Shown: positions 16,108-26,134, counted from the stretch's first letter. The stretch: 64,000 nt of DNA from Coprococcus ammoniilyticus (GCF_025567345.1 NZ_JAOQJS010000004.1:124001-188000), one strand, 5' to 3'. Notes: generated by a model not told the origin, from the sequence alone. Program-made: numbers and translations.

Positions 16108-17052
16108 ATGGAATTTAAACATACATCGGTTTTACTGGATGAAACCATTGAAAATCTGAATATCAGACCGGATGGTGTTTATATGGATGGAACTCTTGGA
16201 GGAGCCGGACATTCGAAAGAGATAGCCAAAAGACTTGGACCGGATGGACATCTGATCGGTATTGATCAGGATGGTGAGGCGATTATAACAGCAAAAGAAC
16301 GACTGGCGGAGTACGGTGACCGCATTACAGTCGTAAGAGATAACTATCAGAATTTTAAAAGCATACTAGACGAGCTAAATATACTTCAAGTGGACGGGAT
16401 ATTGCTGGATCTTGGCGTATCTTCATATCAACTCGACAATGCGGATAGAGGATTCACATATCGGGTTGATGCGCCCCTTGATATGCGGATGGACGACCGC
16501 CAGACAAAGACTGCAAAGGATATCGTAAATGGATATACCGAGCAGGAACTCTTTCATATACTCAAAGAATATGGCGAAGAACGATTTGCAAAAAGTATTG
16601 CATACCATATTGTGAAGTATCGTGAGAAAAAAGAGATTGAAACAACAGAAGAATTAAACGATATCATCCGTGGATCAATTCCTGCAAAAGTACGAAATGC
16701 ACAGGGACATCCATCCAAGCAGACATTTCAGGCAATTCGTATTGAATTAAATCATGAGCTTGAAGTACTAACGAATTCCATTGATGGAATGATTGACTGT
16801 TTGAAACCAGGCGGAAGATTATGTATCATCACATTCCATTCGTTAGAAGACAGAATCGTAAAAAATGCATTTCGTAAAAATGAAAATCCGTGTATCTGCC
16901 CACCGAATTTTCCGGTGTGCACATGCGGAAGAAAATCAAAAGGAAAAGTGATAACAAGAAAACCAATTCTTCCAACAGAAGAAGAAATGGAAGCAAATTC
17001 AAGATCCAAGAGCGCAAAACTCCGGGTATTTGAAAAAGGTATGAATATATAA
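16108..17052 (+). CDS. rsmH: 16S rRNA (cytosine1402-N4)-methyltransferase
   Basis: 314 aa, SAM-dependent; methylates N4 of C1402 in the ribosomal P site. Motifs include the SAM loop GTLGGAGHSKEIA, VDGILLDLGVSSYQLD and the C-terminal ITFHSLEDRIVK. The family usually starts EFKHTSVLLDE, which favours the ATG at 16108. The GTG at 16099 has the better-spaced AAGGA and would add three residues. Second gene of the dcw operon. Confidence 0.95.
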   Translation: MEFKHTSVLLDETIENLNIRPDGVYMDGTLGGAGHSKEIAKRLGPDGHLIGIDQDGEAIITAKERLAEYGDRITVVRDNYQNFKSILDELNILQVDGILLDLGVSSYQLDNADRGFTYRVDAPLDMRMDDRQTKTAKDIVNGYTEQELFHILKEYGEERFAKSIAYHIVKYREKKEIETTEELNDIIRGSIPAKVRNAQGHPSKQTFQAIRIELNHELEVLTNSIDGMIDCLKPGGRLCIITFHSLEDRIVKNAFRKNENPCICPPNFPVCTCGRKSKGKVITRKPILPTEEEMEANSRSKSAKLRVFEKGMNI

Positions 17053-17067
17053 AAGGGGTGTTTTAAA

Positions 17068-17634
17068 ATGTCAGAAAGACGGAATCACTACTACATAGAT
17101 GGAAGTACAGTCCGGAAGCTGGATTATTCAGCAGAACCGGTCAGAAGAAAATATGAACCGGCAAGAAGAACAGAGATGCCGGCAGAACGCCCTGCCAGAA
17201 GAAGACAGGAGAAACAGACAGCAACACCTGCAAGAAAGCAGATGCCACAGAGAAAGAAACAGGTAAGAACCAAACAGGCGCCGGCTGTCAGACAGAGAGA
17301 CAGAAGATGGGTCGATGAATTAAGACATGGATTATTCTTATCATTTGCTGTAATATGTGCAGTAGGCTTGTGCTTTGTAATGCTGAAATTAATGGCAGAT
17401 GTAAAAGAAGGAAAAAATGAAGTTAGTACACTGCAGAGCCAGTTGAATGAACAGTTAAATGTAAATGCAGAATACAGTTCAGGACTTGACAGCATGACAG
17501 ATCTGGATGAAATATATAAGATTGCAACAACTGAGCTTGGTATGGTATATTCGAAGCCGGGACAGACTGTGTACTATCCACAGAACAGTGACGATTATGT
17601 TATACAGTACAAAAATGTTCCTGAGACCAAATAA
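17068..17634 (+). CDS. ftsL: FtsL-like cell-division protein
   Basis: 188 aa. A long basic Arg/Pro-rich cytosolic N-terminus (to about residue 87) is followed by one membrane helix (88-108), an extracytoplasmic coiled-coil stretch (NEVSTLQSQLNEQLN) and a short tail (ELGMVYSKPGQTVYY). This topology, and its position between rsmH and the division PBP, identify FtsL/DivIC-type septum proteins, whose sequence is poorly conserved. It should act with DivIB and the class B PBPs at the septum. The basic N-terminus is longer than in Bacillus FtsL. Confidence 0.8.
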   Translation: MSERRNHYYIDGSTVRKLDYSAEPVRRKYEPARRTEMPAERPARRRQEKQTATPARKQMPQRKKQVRTKQAPAVRQRDRRWVDELRHGLFLSFAVICAVGLCFVMLKLMADVKEGKNEVSTLQSQLNEQLNVNAEYSSGLDSMTDLDEIYKIATTELGMVYSKPGQTVYYPQNSDDYVIQYKNVPETK

Positions 17635-17649
17635 GTCTCAGGAAATTTT
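17620..17649 (+). terminator. Hairpin overlapping the ftsL stop codon
   Basis: CCTGAGAC (17620-17627) pairs with GTCTCAGG (17635-17642), followed by AAATTTT. The stop codon is in the loop. The weak U-tract suggests partial attenuation inside the dcw operon rather than full termination. Confidence 0.45.
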
Positions 17650-17709
17650 GCGTTATACCCGAACCTGTTAAGATACAGAATATAAAAATAAAATCAAAGG
17701 TGGGAAAAT

Positions 17710-19899
17710 ATGTCGACAAAAGCAAAGAATTTTCTTAGGAGAATGAAACAGAGACTGGTTATAATATTTGGTATCGCATTACTCTTTTTTGTTGTGCTTA
17801 TCGGACGTGTGATCTATATCAGCCTTGCAAAAGGACAGGAGTATCAGGAAGAGGTACTGGATCAGAAGACCTACGACAGTCTGGATATTCCGTTTGAACG
17901 GGGAGACATTGTGGATCGAAATGGAAATATTCTTGCCACCAGTGAGAAAGTGTACAATCTGATTTTGGAGCCCAAAAATATCCTGCGTACGGATAAGGGA
18001 AAAGAGGCAACAAAGGCAGCGCTGATCAAATATTTTGGAATGGAAGATGCAAAGTTCGATGAATGTATGCAGAACACAGATTCCTTTTATAAGGTAGCCA
18101 TGAAAGGGCTTGAATATGCAGATGTAAAAGCATTTCAGGAATATTGCGATACAAGAGATGGTGCAGATGTCGTTGGTGTACGGTTTGAGGAGGAATACAA
18201 AAGAAAATATCCAAATGGCAGCCTTGCCTGTCACCTGCTTGGATATACCGTAAGCGGAAATGTCGGACAGGGTGGAATCGAAGGCTATTATAACAGTTAC
18301 CTGAATGGTGTAAATGGAAAGACATATGGATATCTGACAAATGATAATACCGTAGAATCCGTTACAGTACCTGCACAGAATGGTTATACTGTAGTGTCTA
18401 CGATCGATTTGAATATCCAGAAGATCATTGAAGATAATATAAAAGAATATATGCAGACGACCGGTGCAAAGAAGATCGGTGTTATCGCAATGGATCCGGA
18501 TACGGCAGAGGTCCTTGGCATGAGTACCTCTTATGGATATGATCCGAACGAACCGATGAATACGGATGCACTTCGTAATATGAAGGTTACCGTTACAGAA
18601 AGTACGGAAGAACCATCAACAGAAGAAGACAGTAGCGAGGAAGGTTCTTCTGAAGATACGATAGAAACAACAACCGAGGAACAGAAAGACCCGGAAAAGA
18701 TCACATATGATTTTTCATCTATGACAGATGATGAATTCCAGAAAGCAATTGATGGTCTGACAAGTGATCAGACGTATGAAGCATTAGATGCTGTATGGAG
18801 AAATTATTGCATTAGTGATATCTTGGAGCCGGGTTCTACATTTAAGCCTTTTACGATTGCAGGGGCCCTTGAGGACGGAGTTGTGAAAGACAGCGATACA
18901 TTCTTCTGTAAAGGCTATGAGATCGTTGCAGAGGGAACATCTCCAATCTATTGTCATAACCGAAGTGGTGATGGCACGCTTACATTAAAGCAGGCACTAG
19001 AGCAGTCCTGTAATGTCGCTTTGATGCAGATCGCAAAATCAGAAGGAAGAGAAACATTTTCCAAATATCAGGATATATTTAATTTTGGTAATCAGACCGG
19101 AATTGATCTTTCCGGTGAGGGAAGCGGTCTGGTGTATGATGAAGAAGGACTGAATCCGGTCGAGCTTGCAACTTCATCCTTTGGACAGGGTATTAATGTA
19201 ACAATGATCCAGATGGCAGCAGCGTTCTGTTCACTGATCAATGGAGGAAATTATTATACGCCTCACACCGTCAGACAGATTTTAGATGAAAATGGAAGTA
19301 TTATAGAGAATAATGAACCGGAACTTGTCCGCAAGACGATTTCAAAGACAACTTCAGATCTGATGAAGCAGTATATGGCAGGTGTTGTTACAGAAGGTAC
19401 CGGTTCCAGAGCAGCCGTTGATGGATATACGATCGGCGGTAAGACAGGTACAGCAGAAAAGATTCCTAGAAATCAGGGCAATTATGTATTATCCTTTATC
19501 GGTTTCTCACCGGTAGAGAATCCACAGATCATGCTGTATGTTGCAGTTGACGAACCAAATGTAGAAAGTCAGTCTACATCCGGTGCCGGAGCACTGTTAT
19601 TCCATGCGATCATGGAAGATCTGCTCCCATATATGAATGTATATCAGAGCAGTGATGAAGATGTAACGTATAATGGAAAAGATGAGCCGATCAGCTCTCC
19701 ATTTGAAGGCAATGTAGAAGATTCAACAGGCGAGGGAACAACAGAAGAAGGAAGCACTGCAGAGGGAGATACAACAGCGGAAGATACCGGTTCAGAGAAT
19801 GTAACCTCTGAGGGAACAACAGAAGCAGTATCTGAAAATGGCACTTCAGAAGAAACAACCTCCGAAGAAACAACAGAAGCCAAAGTTCAGGATGAATAA
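17710..19899 (+). CDS. Class B penicillin-binding protein (FtsI/SpoVD type)
   Basis: 729 aa, with an N-terminal signal anchor (about 15-38), a PBP dimer domain (FERGDIVDRNGNILATS) and a transpeptidase domain with S376 (EPGSTFKPF), SCN (SCNVALM) and KTGT (GGKTGTAEK). It crosslinks peptidoglycan with FtsW at the septum. A Glu/Ser/Thr-rich stretch at about residues 296-325 interrupts the transpeptidase domain before the SxxK motif. A ~70-residue Thr/Glu/Ser tail follows the catalytic domain, and there is no PASTA domain. It is the first of two adjacent class B PBPs, and which serves vegetative division and which sporulation is unresolved. Confidence 0.9.
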   Translation: MSTKAKNFLRRMKQRLVIIFGIALLFFVVLIGRVIYISLAKGQEYQEEVLDQKTYDSLDIPFERGDIVDRNGNILATSEKVYNLILEPKNILRTDKGKEATKAALIKYFGMEDAKFDECMQNTDSFYKVAMKGLEYADVKAFQEYCDTRDGADVVGVRFEEEYKRKYPNGSLACHLLGYTVSGNVGQGGIEGYYNSYLNGVNGKTYGYLTNDNTVESVTVPAQNGYTVVSTIDLNIQKIIEDNIKEYMQTTGAKKIGVIAMDPDTAEVLGMSTSYGYDPNEPMNTDALRNMKVTVTESTEEPSTEEDSSEEGSSEDTIETTTEEQKDPEKITYDFSSMTDDEFQKAIDGLTSDQTYEALDAVWRNYCISDILEPGSTFKPFTIAGALEDGVVKDSDTFFCKGYEIVAEGTSPIYCHNRSGDGTLTLKQALEQSCNVALMQIAKSEGRETFSKYQDIFNFGNQTGIDLSGEGSGLVYDEEGLNPVELATSSFGQGINVTMIQMAAAFCSLINGGNYYTPHTVRQILDENGSIIENNEPELVRKTISKTTSDLMKQYMAGVVTEGTGSRAAVDGYTIGGKTGTAEKIPRNQGNYVLSFIGFSPVENPQIMLYVAVDEPNVESQSTSGAGALLFHAIMEDLLPYMNVYQSSDEDVTYNGKDEPISSPFEGNVEDSTGEGTTEEGSTAEGDTTAEDTGSENVTSEGTTEAVSENGTSEETTSEETTEAKVQDE

Positions 19900-19988
19900 A
19901 CAAGGGAATATCTGGCAGACTGACAGAAAAGGCATATTTGTCCGGAAAAAGTAATAAGATATAAGGATAAATAAATCCGGCGGGCAGA

Positions 19989-21719
19989 ATGAAGCTTTAT
20001 AGTTATAATCGGAGAAAGATATATTTTACATGTATAGCGATCGTAATGACTGCGGTTTTCCTGATGGGAAGACTTGCTTATCTGATGGTTGCAAAAGCGG
20101 ATTATTATAATCGTGCAGCAACCGGGCTTCATGAAAGAGAACGAAGCATCAAAGCACCAAGAGGAAGGATATACGACAGAAATGGAAATATCCTGGCTGA
20201 TAATAAAGCAGTCTGTTCCGTATCGGTCATCCACAGCCAGATTGAGGATGAAGAAGCAGTCATACAGGTTCTGAATGAATATCTGGATAAGGGAGAAGCG
20301 GAGATACGCAAAAAAGTAACCAAGGTATCATCCCGTGAATTGATCGCAACAAACGTTGCGAAGGAAACCGGAGATCAGATCCGGGAATTAAATGTTGCCG
20401 GAATTAAGGTTGACGAGGACTATAAAAGGTATTATCCTTATGGAAGCCTTGCATCCAAGGTTCTTGGCTTTACAGGAGCAGACAATCAGGGAATCGTTGG
20501 CCTTGAGGTCTGGTATAATGAGATCCTGGCAGGAGAGGACGGAAGCATTCATACAGTAACGGATGCAAAGGGAATCGAACTGCCGAATGTAAAAGAAACG
20601 AGAGTAAGTCCTGTACCGGGAGATGACCTGGTACTTTCACTGGACTTGACAATACAAAAATATGCAACACAGGCGGCTCTTTCCGTTATGGAAGAGAAGC
20701 AGGCAAAACGGGTGGCAATGATCATTATGAATCCGCAGAATGGAGAGATCTATGCCATGGTCGATGTGCCGGAATATGATCTGAACCAGCCATTTCAGTT
20801 GAACATGGATCTGGCTGGATACGAGAGTGTGGCTGACGGTGAGAAGATGGATGCGTTAAACAATATGTGGCGTAATTTTACAGTCAGTGATACGTACGAA
20901 CCGGGATCTACCTTTAAGATCGTGACAGCGACAGCAGCCCTTGAGGCTGGAACCGTATCCTTATCGGATACCTTTTACTGTCCGGGATATAAGATCGTGG
21001 AGGATCGCAGGATCCGGTGCCATAAGACGACAGGACATGGTTCGGAGGACTTCCGGCATGCACTGATGAATTCCTGCAATCCGGCATTTATGACGATCGG
21101 AGAACGGACAGGAGCCACGAATCTGTATCAGACCTATCAGAAGCTTGGATTGTTTCAGAAAACCGGGATCGATCTTCCGGGTGAGGCAAATTCCATTATG
21201 CATAAGCTTTCCGATATCGGACCGGTAGAACTGGCAACGATGTCATTTGGACAGTCCTTTCAGATATCACCGATCCAGTTTGTGACTGCTGCAGCAACCG
21301 TTATAAATGGTGGGAATAAGATCACACCACATATCGGTATGAAGGTGGTGGATGCGGAGAGCCAGGTTATGACGGAGCTTCAATATCCGGTCACCCAGGG
21401 GGCGGTCGGTAGTGAAACATCGGCGACAATGCGTGATCTGTTGGAGTCTGTTGTGGCAGAAGGCGGAGGCAGCAAGGCGCAGATCGAGGGATACCGGATT
21501 GGCGGCAAGACAGCAACCAGTGAGAAGTATCCGAGAGGAACCGGAAAATACATATCATCTTTCCTAGGATTTGCACCGGCAAATGATCCGCAGGTCATGG
21601 CATTTGTTATGATCGATGAACCGACAGGAGTATATTATGGAGGAACGATAGCAGCCCCTGTCATACAGGAGGTATTTTCCAATATCCTTCCATATCTGGG
21701 AATACCAAAAGAGGAATAA
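19989..21719 (+). CDS. Second class B penicillin-binding protein (SpoVD-like)
   Basis: 576 aa, with a signal anchor (about 12-35), a dimerisation domain (APRGRIYDRNGNILADN) and a transpeptidase domain with S307 (EPGSTFKIV) and SCN (SCNPAFM). The third motif reads KTAT at residues 507-510 (GGKTATSEK) instead of the usual KTGT/KSGT. It lacks the acidic tail of the preceding PBP and a PASTA domain. It probably crosslinks septal or spore-cortex peptidoglycan. The ribosome site is weak (GGCGGGCAGA). Confidence 0.88.
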   Translation: MKLYSYNRRKIYFTCIAIVMTAVFLMGRLAYLMVAKADYYNRAATGLHERERSIKAPRGRIYDRNGNILADNKAVCSVSVIHSQIEDEEAVIQVLNEYLDKGEAEIRKKVTKVSSRELIATNVAKETGDQIRELNVAGIKVDEDYKRYYPYGSLASKVLGFTGADNQGIVGLEVWYNEILAGEDGSIHTVTDAKGIELPNVKETRVSPVPGDDLVLSLDLTIQKYATQAALSVMEEKQAKRVAMIIMNPQNGEIYAMVDVPEYDLNQPFQLNMDLAGYESVADGEKMDALNNMWRNFTVSDTYEPGSTFKIVTATAALEAGTVSLSDTFYCPGYKIVEDRRIRCHKTTGHGSEDFRHALMNSCNPAFMTIGERTGATNLYQTYQKLGLFQKTGIDLPGEANSIMHKLSDIGPVELATMSFGQSFQISPIQFVTAAATVINGGNKITPHIGMKVVDAESQVMTELQYPVTQGAVGSETSATMRDLLESVVAEGGGSKAQIEGYRIGGKTATSEKYPRGTGKYISSFLGFAPANDPQVMAFVMIDEPTGVYYGGTIAAPVIQEVFSNILPYLGIPKEE

Positions 21720-21790
21720 GAAAATTACCTCATACGTGAGGAAAAATATAGCCATTTCAAAATGAAATGACGGGTAAGGAGTACAAAGAA

Positions 21791-22750
21791 ATGAACTTGG
21801 ATTTTTCAATTATTTTACCGATACTTATAGCGTTTGGAATCAGCGTGGTGTTAAGCCCGATCGTGATCCCATTTTTAAAGAAACTGAAATTCGGACAGTT
21901 TGTACGAGATGATGGACCGGAAACACATCTGAAGAAATCAGGAACACCGACAATGGGCGGACTGATCATTCTGTTGAGTCTGGTGATTACCTCGTTATTT
22001 TATATGAAGGATTATCCGGATATCCTTCCGGTATTGTTTGTAACACTTGGTTTTGGCCTGATCGGATTTCTGGATGATTATATCAAAGTCGTTATGAAGC
22101 GTTCCCTGGGACTTCGTGCATGGCAGAAGATGCTCGGACAGTTCGTTGTAACAGCAGTTTTTGCATATTATATTGAGAAATATACCGAGATCAACAACGA
22201 GATCATTATTCCATTTGTCGGTAAGACAGTTGTTCTTGATAAATGGGTTTATATCGTTTTGTTATTCTTTGTTGTACTTGGAACAGTAAATGGTGCAAAC
22301 TTCACAGATGGTCTGGATGGCCTTGCTTCTTCCGTAACAGCATTGATCGCTACATTCTTTACAGTTGTTGCGATCGGAACCGGATCCGGTCTTGCGCCTA
22401 TCTCCTGTGCAGCAATGGGAAGCTTGTTAGGATTCCTTGTATATAATGTATACCCTGCAAGAGTGTTTATGGGTGACACCGGTTCTCTTGCACTTGGCGG
22501 ATTTGTAGCATCGATCGCATACATGCTGAAGATGCCATTATTTATTCTGATCGTGGCATTCATTTATTTTATAGAAGTATTATCGGTTATCATCCAGGTA
22601 GTTTCATTCAAACTGACTGGAAAACGAGTGTTCAAAATGGCACCGATCCATCATCATTTTGAGCTTTCCGGATGGCCTGAGACAAAGGTTGTATCAATAT
22701 TTGCGATAGTAACAGCCGTACTTTGTGTTGTAGGTTTACTGGCTGTTTAA
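21791..22750 (+). CDS. mraY: Phospho-N-acetylmuramoyl-pentapeptide transferase
   Basis: 319 aa, about ten membrane helices. Makes lipid I by moving phospho-MurNAc-pentapeptide from UDP to undecaprenyl phosphate at the inner membrane face. Family motifs: GTPTMGG, FLDDYIKV (the aspartate pair), NFTDGLDGLA and the C-terminal APIHHHFELSGW. The ATG at 21791 has AAGGAG 9 nt upstream. An earlier in-frame ATG at 21767 precedes that site and is rejected. Confidence 0.97.
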   Translation: MNLDFSIILPILIAFGISVVLSPIVIPFLKKLKFGQFVRDDGPETHLKKSGTPTMGGLIILLSLVITSLFYMKDYPDILPVLFVTLGFGLIGFLDDYIKVVMKRSLGLRAWQKMLGQFVVTAVFAYYIEKYTEINNEIIIPFVGKTVVLDKWVYIVLLFFVVLGTVNGANFTDGLDGLASSVTALIATFFTVVAIGTGSGLAPISCAAMGSLLGFLVYNVYPARVFMGDTGSLALGGFVASIAYMLKMPLFILIVAFIYFIEVLSVIIQVVSFKLTGKRVFKMAPIHHHFELSGWPETKVVSIFAIVTAVLCVVGLLAV

Positions 22751-22766
22751 TACGGAGGATATGAAG

Positions 22767-24122
22767 ATGAATTTTAAAAATGCTTTAGTGGCTGGTACAG
22801 GTAAGAGCGGCATCAGTGCAGCAAAGCTGCTGATCGCTCATGGCGTAAAGGTTACGCTGTTTGACGAAAATGAAAAAAGAGATAAAAATGATCTGATGGA
22901 GAAACTCTCCCAGTCAGAACTTGTTACGATTCTGCTTGGAAAATTAACGGATGAAGTATTAAAGCAGACAGACATTATGGTTATAAGCCCAGGTATTCCG
23001 GTTGATTCTGCATTTGTAGAGGATATAAAGAAAGCAGGCATTCCGGTATGGAGTGAGATTGAGCTTGCATATTATTTTGGTAAAGGAAAGATCGCTGCGA
23101 TCACAGGAACAAATGGCAAGACAACGACGACGGCACTTGTTGGCGAGATCGTAAAGGCGTGGAATCCGAAGACGATCGTAGTTGGAAATATCGGTATTCC
23201 ATATACCGAGCTTTGTGATACAACCGATGATGACAGTGCAACAGTGGCAGAGATCAGCAGCTTCCAGTTAGAGACGATCGTGGATTTTCATCCGAATGTC
23301 AGTGCAATCTTAAATCTGACACCGGATCATTTGAACCGTCATTATACATTTGAAAATTACGGAAATGTCAAGAAGTCGATCACAAAGAATCAGACAGAAG
23401 ATGATGTGGTTGTATTAAACTATGATGATGATCATACAAGAGCAATGGCAGAGGGAATCCGTCCAAGAGTTGTATATTTCAGCAGACTGGAGAAGCCTGC
23501 AGGCGGTGTATATGTAGAGGATGGTCACATTGTGATCGAGGCAAATGGAGAAAAGATCGATGTCCTTGCATTAAAGGATCTGATCCTGCTCGGTTCCCAC
23601 AATGTTGAAAATGTGCTCGCTGCAGTTGGTATCTCTTATTATATGGGAGTGCCGGTCAATGTCATTCGTGATGTTGCAGTCAGTTTTAAAGCCGTAGAGC
23701 ATAGAATAGAGTATGTAAAGACAGTGGCTGGTGTGGATTATTACAATGATTCCAAGGGAACCAATCCGGATGCAGCCATCAAGGGAATTCAGGCAATGGT
23801 AAAACCGACTTATCTGATCGGTGGAGGCTATGATAAAGGCTCTACCTATGATGAATGGATCGATGCATTTGACGGAAAAGTCAGATGTTTGGTTCTGATC
23901 GGTCAGACGGCGAAGAAAATCGCAGAGACTGCCAAGAAACACGGATTCCATAATATTGTATTTGAAGACGATCTGTTAGGAGCGGTAAAATATTGTCATG
24001 AGAATGCAAAGGATGGAGAAGCAGTTCTTCTTTCTCCAGCATGTGCAAGCTGGGGAATGTTTGATAATTACGAGCAAAGAGGAAGAATGTTCAAAGAATA
24101 TGTCCGCGATTTTAAGGAGTGA
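22767..24122 (+). CDS. murD: UDP-N-acetylmuramoylalanine--D-glutamate ligase
   Basis: A 451-aa cytosolic Mur ligase that adds D-Glu to UDP-MurNAc-L-Ala with ATP. N-terminal nucleotide-fold GTGKSGISAAK, central ATP loop GTNGKTTTTAL, and the C-terminal domain with YNDSKGTNPDA and LLSPACASWGMFDNYEQRG, which is diagnostic for MurD. The ATG at 22767 is 8 nt from GGAGG; the ATG at 22761 is too close. Other Mur ligases (C, E, F) are not in this cluster. Confidence 0.97.
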   Translation: MNFKNALVAGTGKSGISAAKLLIAHGVKVTLFDENEKRDKNDLMEKLSQSELVTILLGKLTDEVLKQTDIMVISPGIPVDSAFVEDIKKAGIPVWSEIELAYYFGKGKIAAITGTNGKTTTTALVGEIVKAWNPKTIVVGNIGIPYTELCDTTDDDSATVAEISSFQLETIVDFHPNVSAILNLTPDHLNRHYTFENYGNVKKSITKNQTEDDVVVLNYDDDHTRAMAEGIRPRVVYFSRLEKPAGGVYVEDGHIVIEANGEKIDVLALKDLILLGSHNVENVLAAVGISYYMGVPVNVIRDVAVSFKAVEHRIEYVKTVAGVDYYNDSKGTNPDAAIKGIQAMVKPTYLIGGGYDKGSTYDEWIDAFDGKVRCLVLIGQTAKKIAETAKKHGFHNIVFEDDLLGAVKYCHENAKDGEAVLLSPACASWGMFDNYEQRGRMFKEYVRDFKE

Positions 24123-24127
24123 AATAT

Positions 24128-25273
24128 TTGAATGACAGAAACAGGAACACAGATACAAATGAGATAGATAGCAGAAGAAAGCCGTTATGGTACAGCGGAC
24201 GTTACTTTGACTATCCGCTGCTTGGCATTGTACTGGGGCTTGTTCTGTTTGGACTGGTCATGGTTTACAGCACCAGCTCCTACCGGGCAGATGAACTGTA
24301 TGGTGACAGTACATATTTTGCAAAACGACAGCTTGTTTTTGAACTTGTTGCATTGTTTGGAATGTTTCTGGTATCGAAGATCGATTATCGCAGATATGCA
24401 AGATATTCCAAATATTTTCTGTATGTGGCAATGGCACTTTTAGTGCTGGTCTACATTATAGGAAGTGCGAGCCATGGATCGACCAGATGGATCTATATTG
24501 GTGCATTTGGATTCCAGCCGTCAGAATTTGCAAAGCTTGCGCTGATCGTATATACCGCAGATATCTGTACCAGAAAACCCAGAAGCCTGAATACACTGAA
24601 GGGTCTGGCGAAGATGCTTCTGCTTCCGTTTGTAACGATCATACTGATCGCGATCGAGAACTTAAGTACCGCGATCATATGCTTTGGCATTGTTGTGATC
24701 ATTGTATTTGTCGCCAGTCCGAAAAAATGGCCGTTTGTGCTGATGGGGCTGATCGGAATCCTGATGTGCGTGATATTTATTGCAACAGCAGGCTATCGTG
24801 CAGATCGTATCCGTATCTGGCTTGCACCGGAAAAATACGATGATGGATACCAGACGATGCAGTCCCTTTATGCGATCGGATCCGGAGGCTTTTTTGGAAG
24901 AGGCATTGGGAACAGTATCCAGAAGATGGGATTTATACCAGAGTCCCATAATGACATGATTTTTTCCGTTATCTGTGAAGAGCTTGGTTTATTTGGTGCG
25001 GCACTTGTAATCGCAATGTTTGTGGTCCTGATATACAGATGCGCACTGATCGCAATCAATTCCGGTGAACGGTTTGGAGGTCTGATCGCAACCGGTGTTA
25101 TGGCACATGTTGCTGTTCAGGTATTGATCAATATCAGTGTTGTAACAAATACGATACCACCGACCGGTGTACCGCTTCCATTTATCAGTTATGGTGGAAG
25201 CTCGATATGTTTCATGCTTCTTGAGATGGGACTGGTGCTTGCTGTTGCCAGACAGATGAAGCCGGGAAGATAA
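24128..25273 (+). CDS. ftsW: FtsW-type lipid II polymerase (SEDS)
   Basis: 381 aa, about ten membrane helices. A SEDS glycosyltransferase that polymerises lipid II with a class B PBP. Features: DYPLLGIVLGLVLFGLVMVYS at the start, the FQPSEFAKLA loop, PESHNDMIFSVICEELG and the C-terminal PFISYGGSS. The likely start is a TTG at 24128, 8 nt after AAGGAG, which lies in the murD stop region. In Bacillus the equivalent is spoVE/ftsW. Its position suggests the septal rather than elongation enzyme. Confidence 0.92.
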   Translation: MNDRNRNTDTNEIDSRRKPLWYSGRYFDYPLLGIVLGLVLFGLVMVYSTSSYRADELYGDSTYFAKRQLVFELVALFGMFLVSKIDYRRYARYSKYFLYVAMALLVLVYIIGSASHGSTRWIYIGAFGFQPSEFAKLALIVYTADICTRKPRSLNTLKGLAKMLLLPFVTIILIAIENLSTAIICFGIVVIIVFVASPKKWPFVLMGLIGILMCVIFIATAGYRADRIRIWLAPEKYDDGYQTMQSLYAIGSGGFFGRGIGNSIQKMGFIPESHNDMIFSVICEELGLFGAALVIAMFVVLIYRCALIAINSGERFGGLIATGVMAHVAVQVLINISVVTNTIPPTGVPLPFISYGGSSICFMLLEMGLVLAVARQMKPGR

Positions 25274-25295
25274 AATGGATAGGAAGATATAAAAG

Positions 25296-26060
25296 ATGCA
25301 GAACAGGAGAACAGAGAGCGAAACTGAAAAGAAAAAGGGAAGAAAGGCAGGTAAGATTCTGCTGATCATTCTTGGCGCGCTGCTGCTTATATGCCTTAGT
25401 GCCTATGTCTATATCCTGAAATGCTACAGTCTGACCAAGATACAGGTGTCCGGCAATGTGCATTATACAGAGGATGAGATCATAGATATTGTAACAAAAG
25501 GGAAAAAAGCGGATAATACCCTGTTTTTCTATCTGGACAACAGAATGCATCCGGTAGAGGATGTAACCTTTATTGATAAATTTCAGATCGAAGTGATTGG
25601 AAGACATACCATAACGATCACAGTATATGAGAAGTCCATGGCTGGTTGTGTGAGCTATATGGATCAGTACATTTATTTTGATAATGATGGCCGCGTGCTT
25701 GAAACGTCTTCCGAAAAACTGGAGGATGTTCCGTGTATTCAGGGATTGAAATTTGACCGTATCGTTGTGGGTGAAAAACTCCCTGTAACGGACGAGGATA
25801 TGTTTCAGGAGATCTTGACGATGACACAGTTGATCGATAAGAACAAGCTGTTGATCGATGAAATCCGGTTTAATAATGACAATGAGATCATCTTGTATAA
25901 GGACAAGATCAAAATAGAGCTTGGAAGCGGATCCGGGCTGGAGGACAAGCTTATGAATCTGGAAAGCATTCTTTCCAAACTGGAAGGGAAAAGTGGAACC
26001 CTGGATCTGTCGGATTATTCGGCAAGCAGTGGAAACGCAATATTTAAGGAAAATAAGTAA
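25296..26060 (+). CDS. divIB: Cell-division protein DivIB/FtsQ
   Basis: 254 aa. A basic cytosolic N-terminus, one membrane helix (about 24-46) and a POTRA domain beginning YSLTKIQVSGNVHYTEDEI, then an FtsQ-type beta domain. It recruits and stabilises FtsL/DivIC at the septum. It follows ftsW directly; murG and murB, which lie here in Bacillus, are missing. Identity rests on topology, POTRA and context. Confidence 0.85.
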   Translation: MQNRRTESETEKKKGRKAGKILLIILGALLLICLSAYVYILKCYSLTKIQVSGNVHYTEDEIIDIVTKGKKADNTLFFYLDNRMHPVEDVTFIDKFQIEVIGRHTITITVYEKSMAGCVSYMDQYIYFDNDGRVLETSSEKLEDVPCIQGLKFDRIVVGEKLPVTDEDMFQEILTMTQLIDKNKLLIDEIRFNNDNEIILYKDKIKIELGSGSGLEDKLMNLESILSKLEGKSGTLDLSDYSASSGNAIFKENK

Positions 26061-26134
26061 AATTTAAAACAAAAAGTTGTTGCGTTATTTATGAAAAAAT
26101 CGTATTATTAAGATATTAATGCGATTATATAGAT

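Noticed and set aside
19644..19883. Minus-strand Val/Ser-rich frame opposite the PBP tail
   Set aside because: It is the complement of the Thr/Glu/Ser-coding low-complexity tail. Similar false frames occur opposite the VanW and class A PBP tails.
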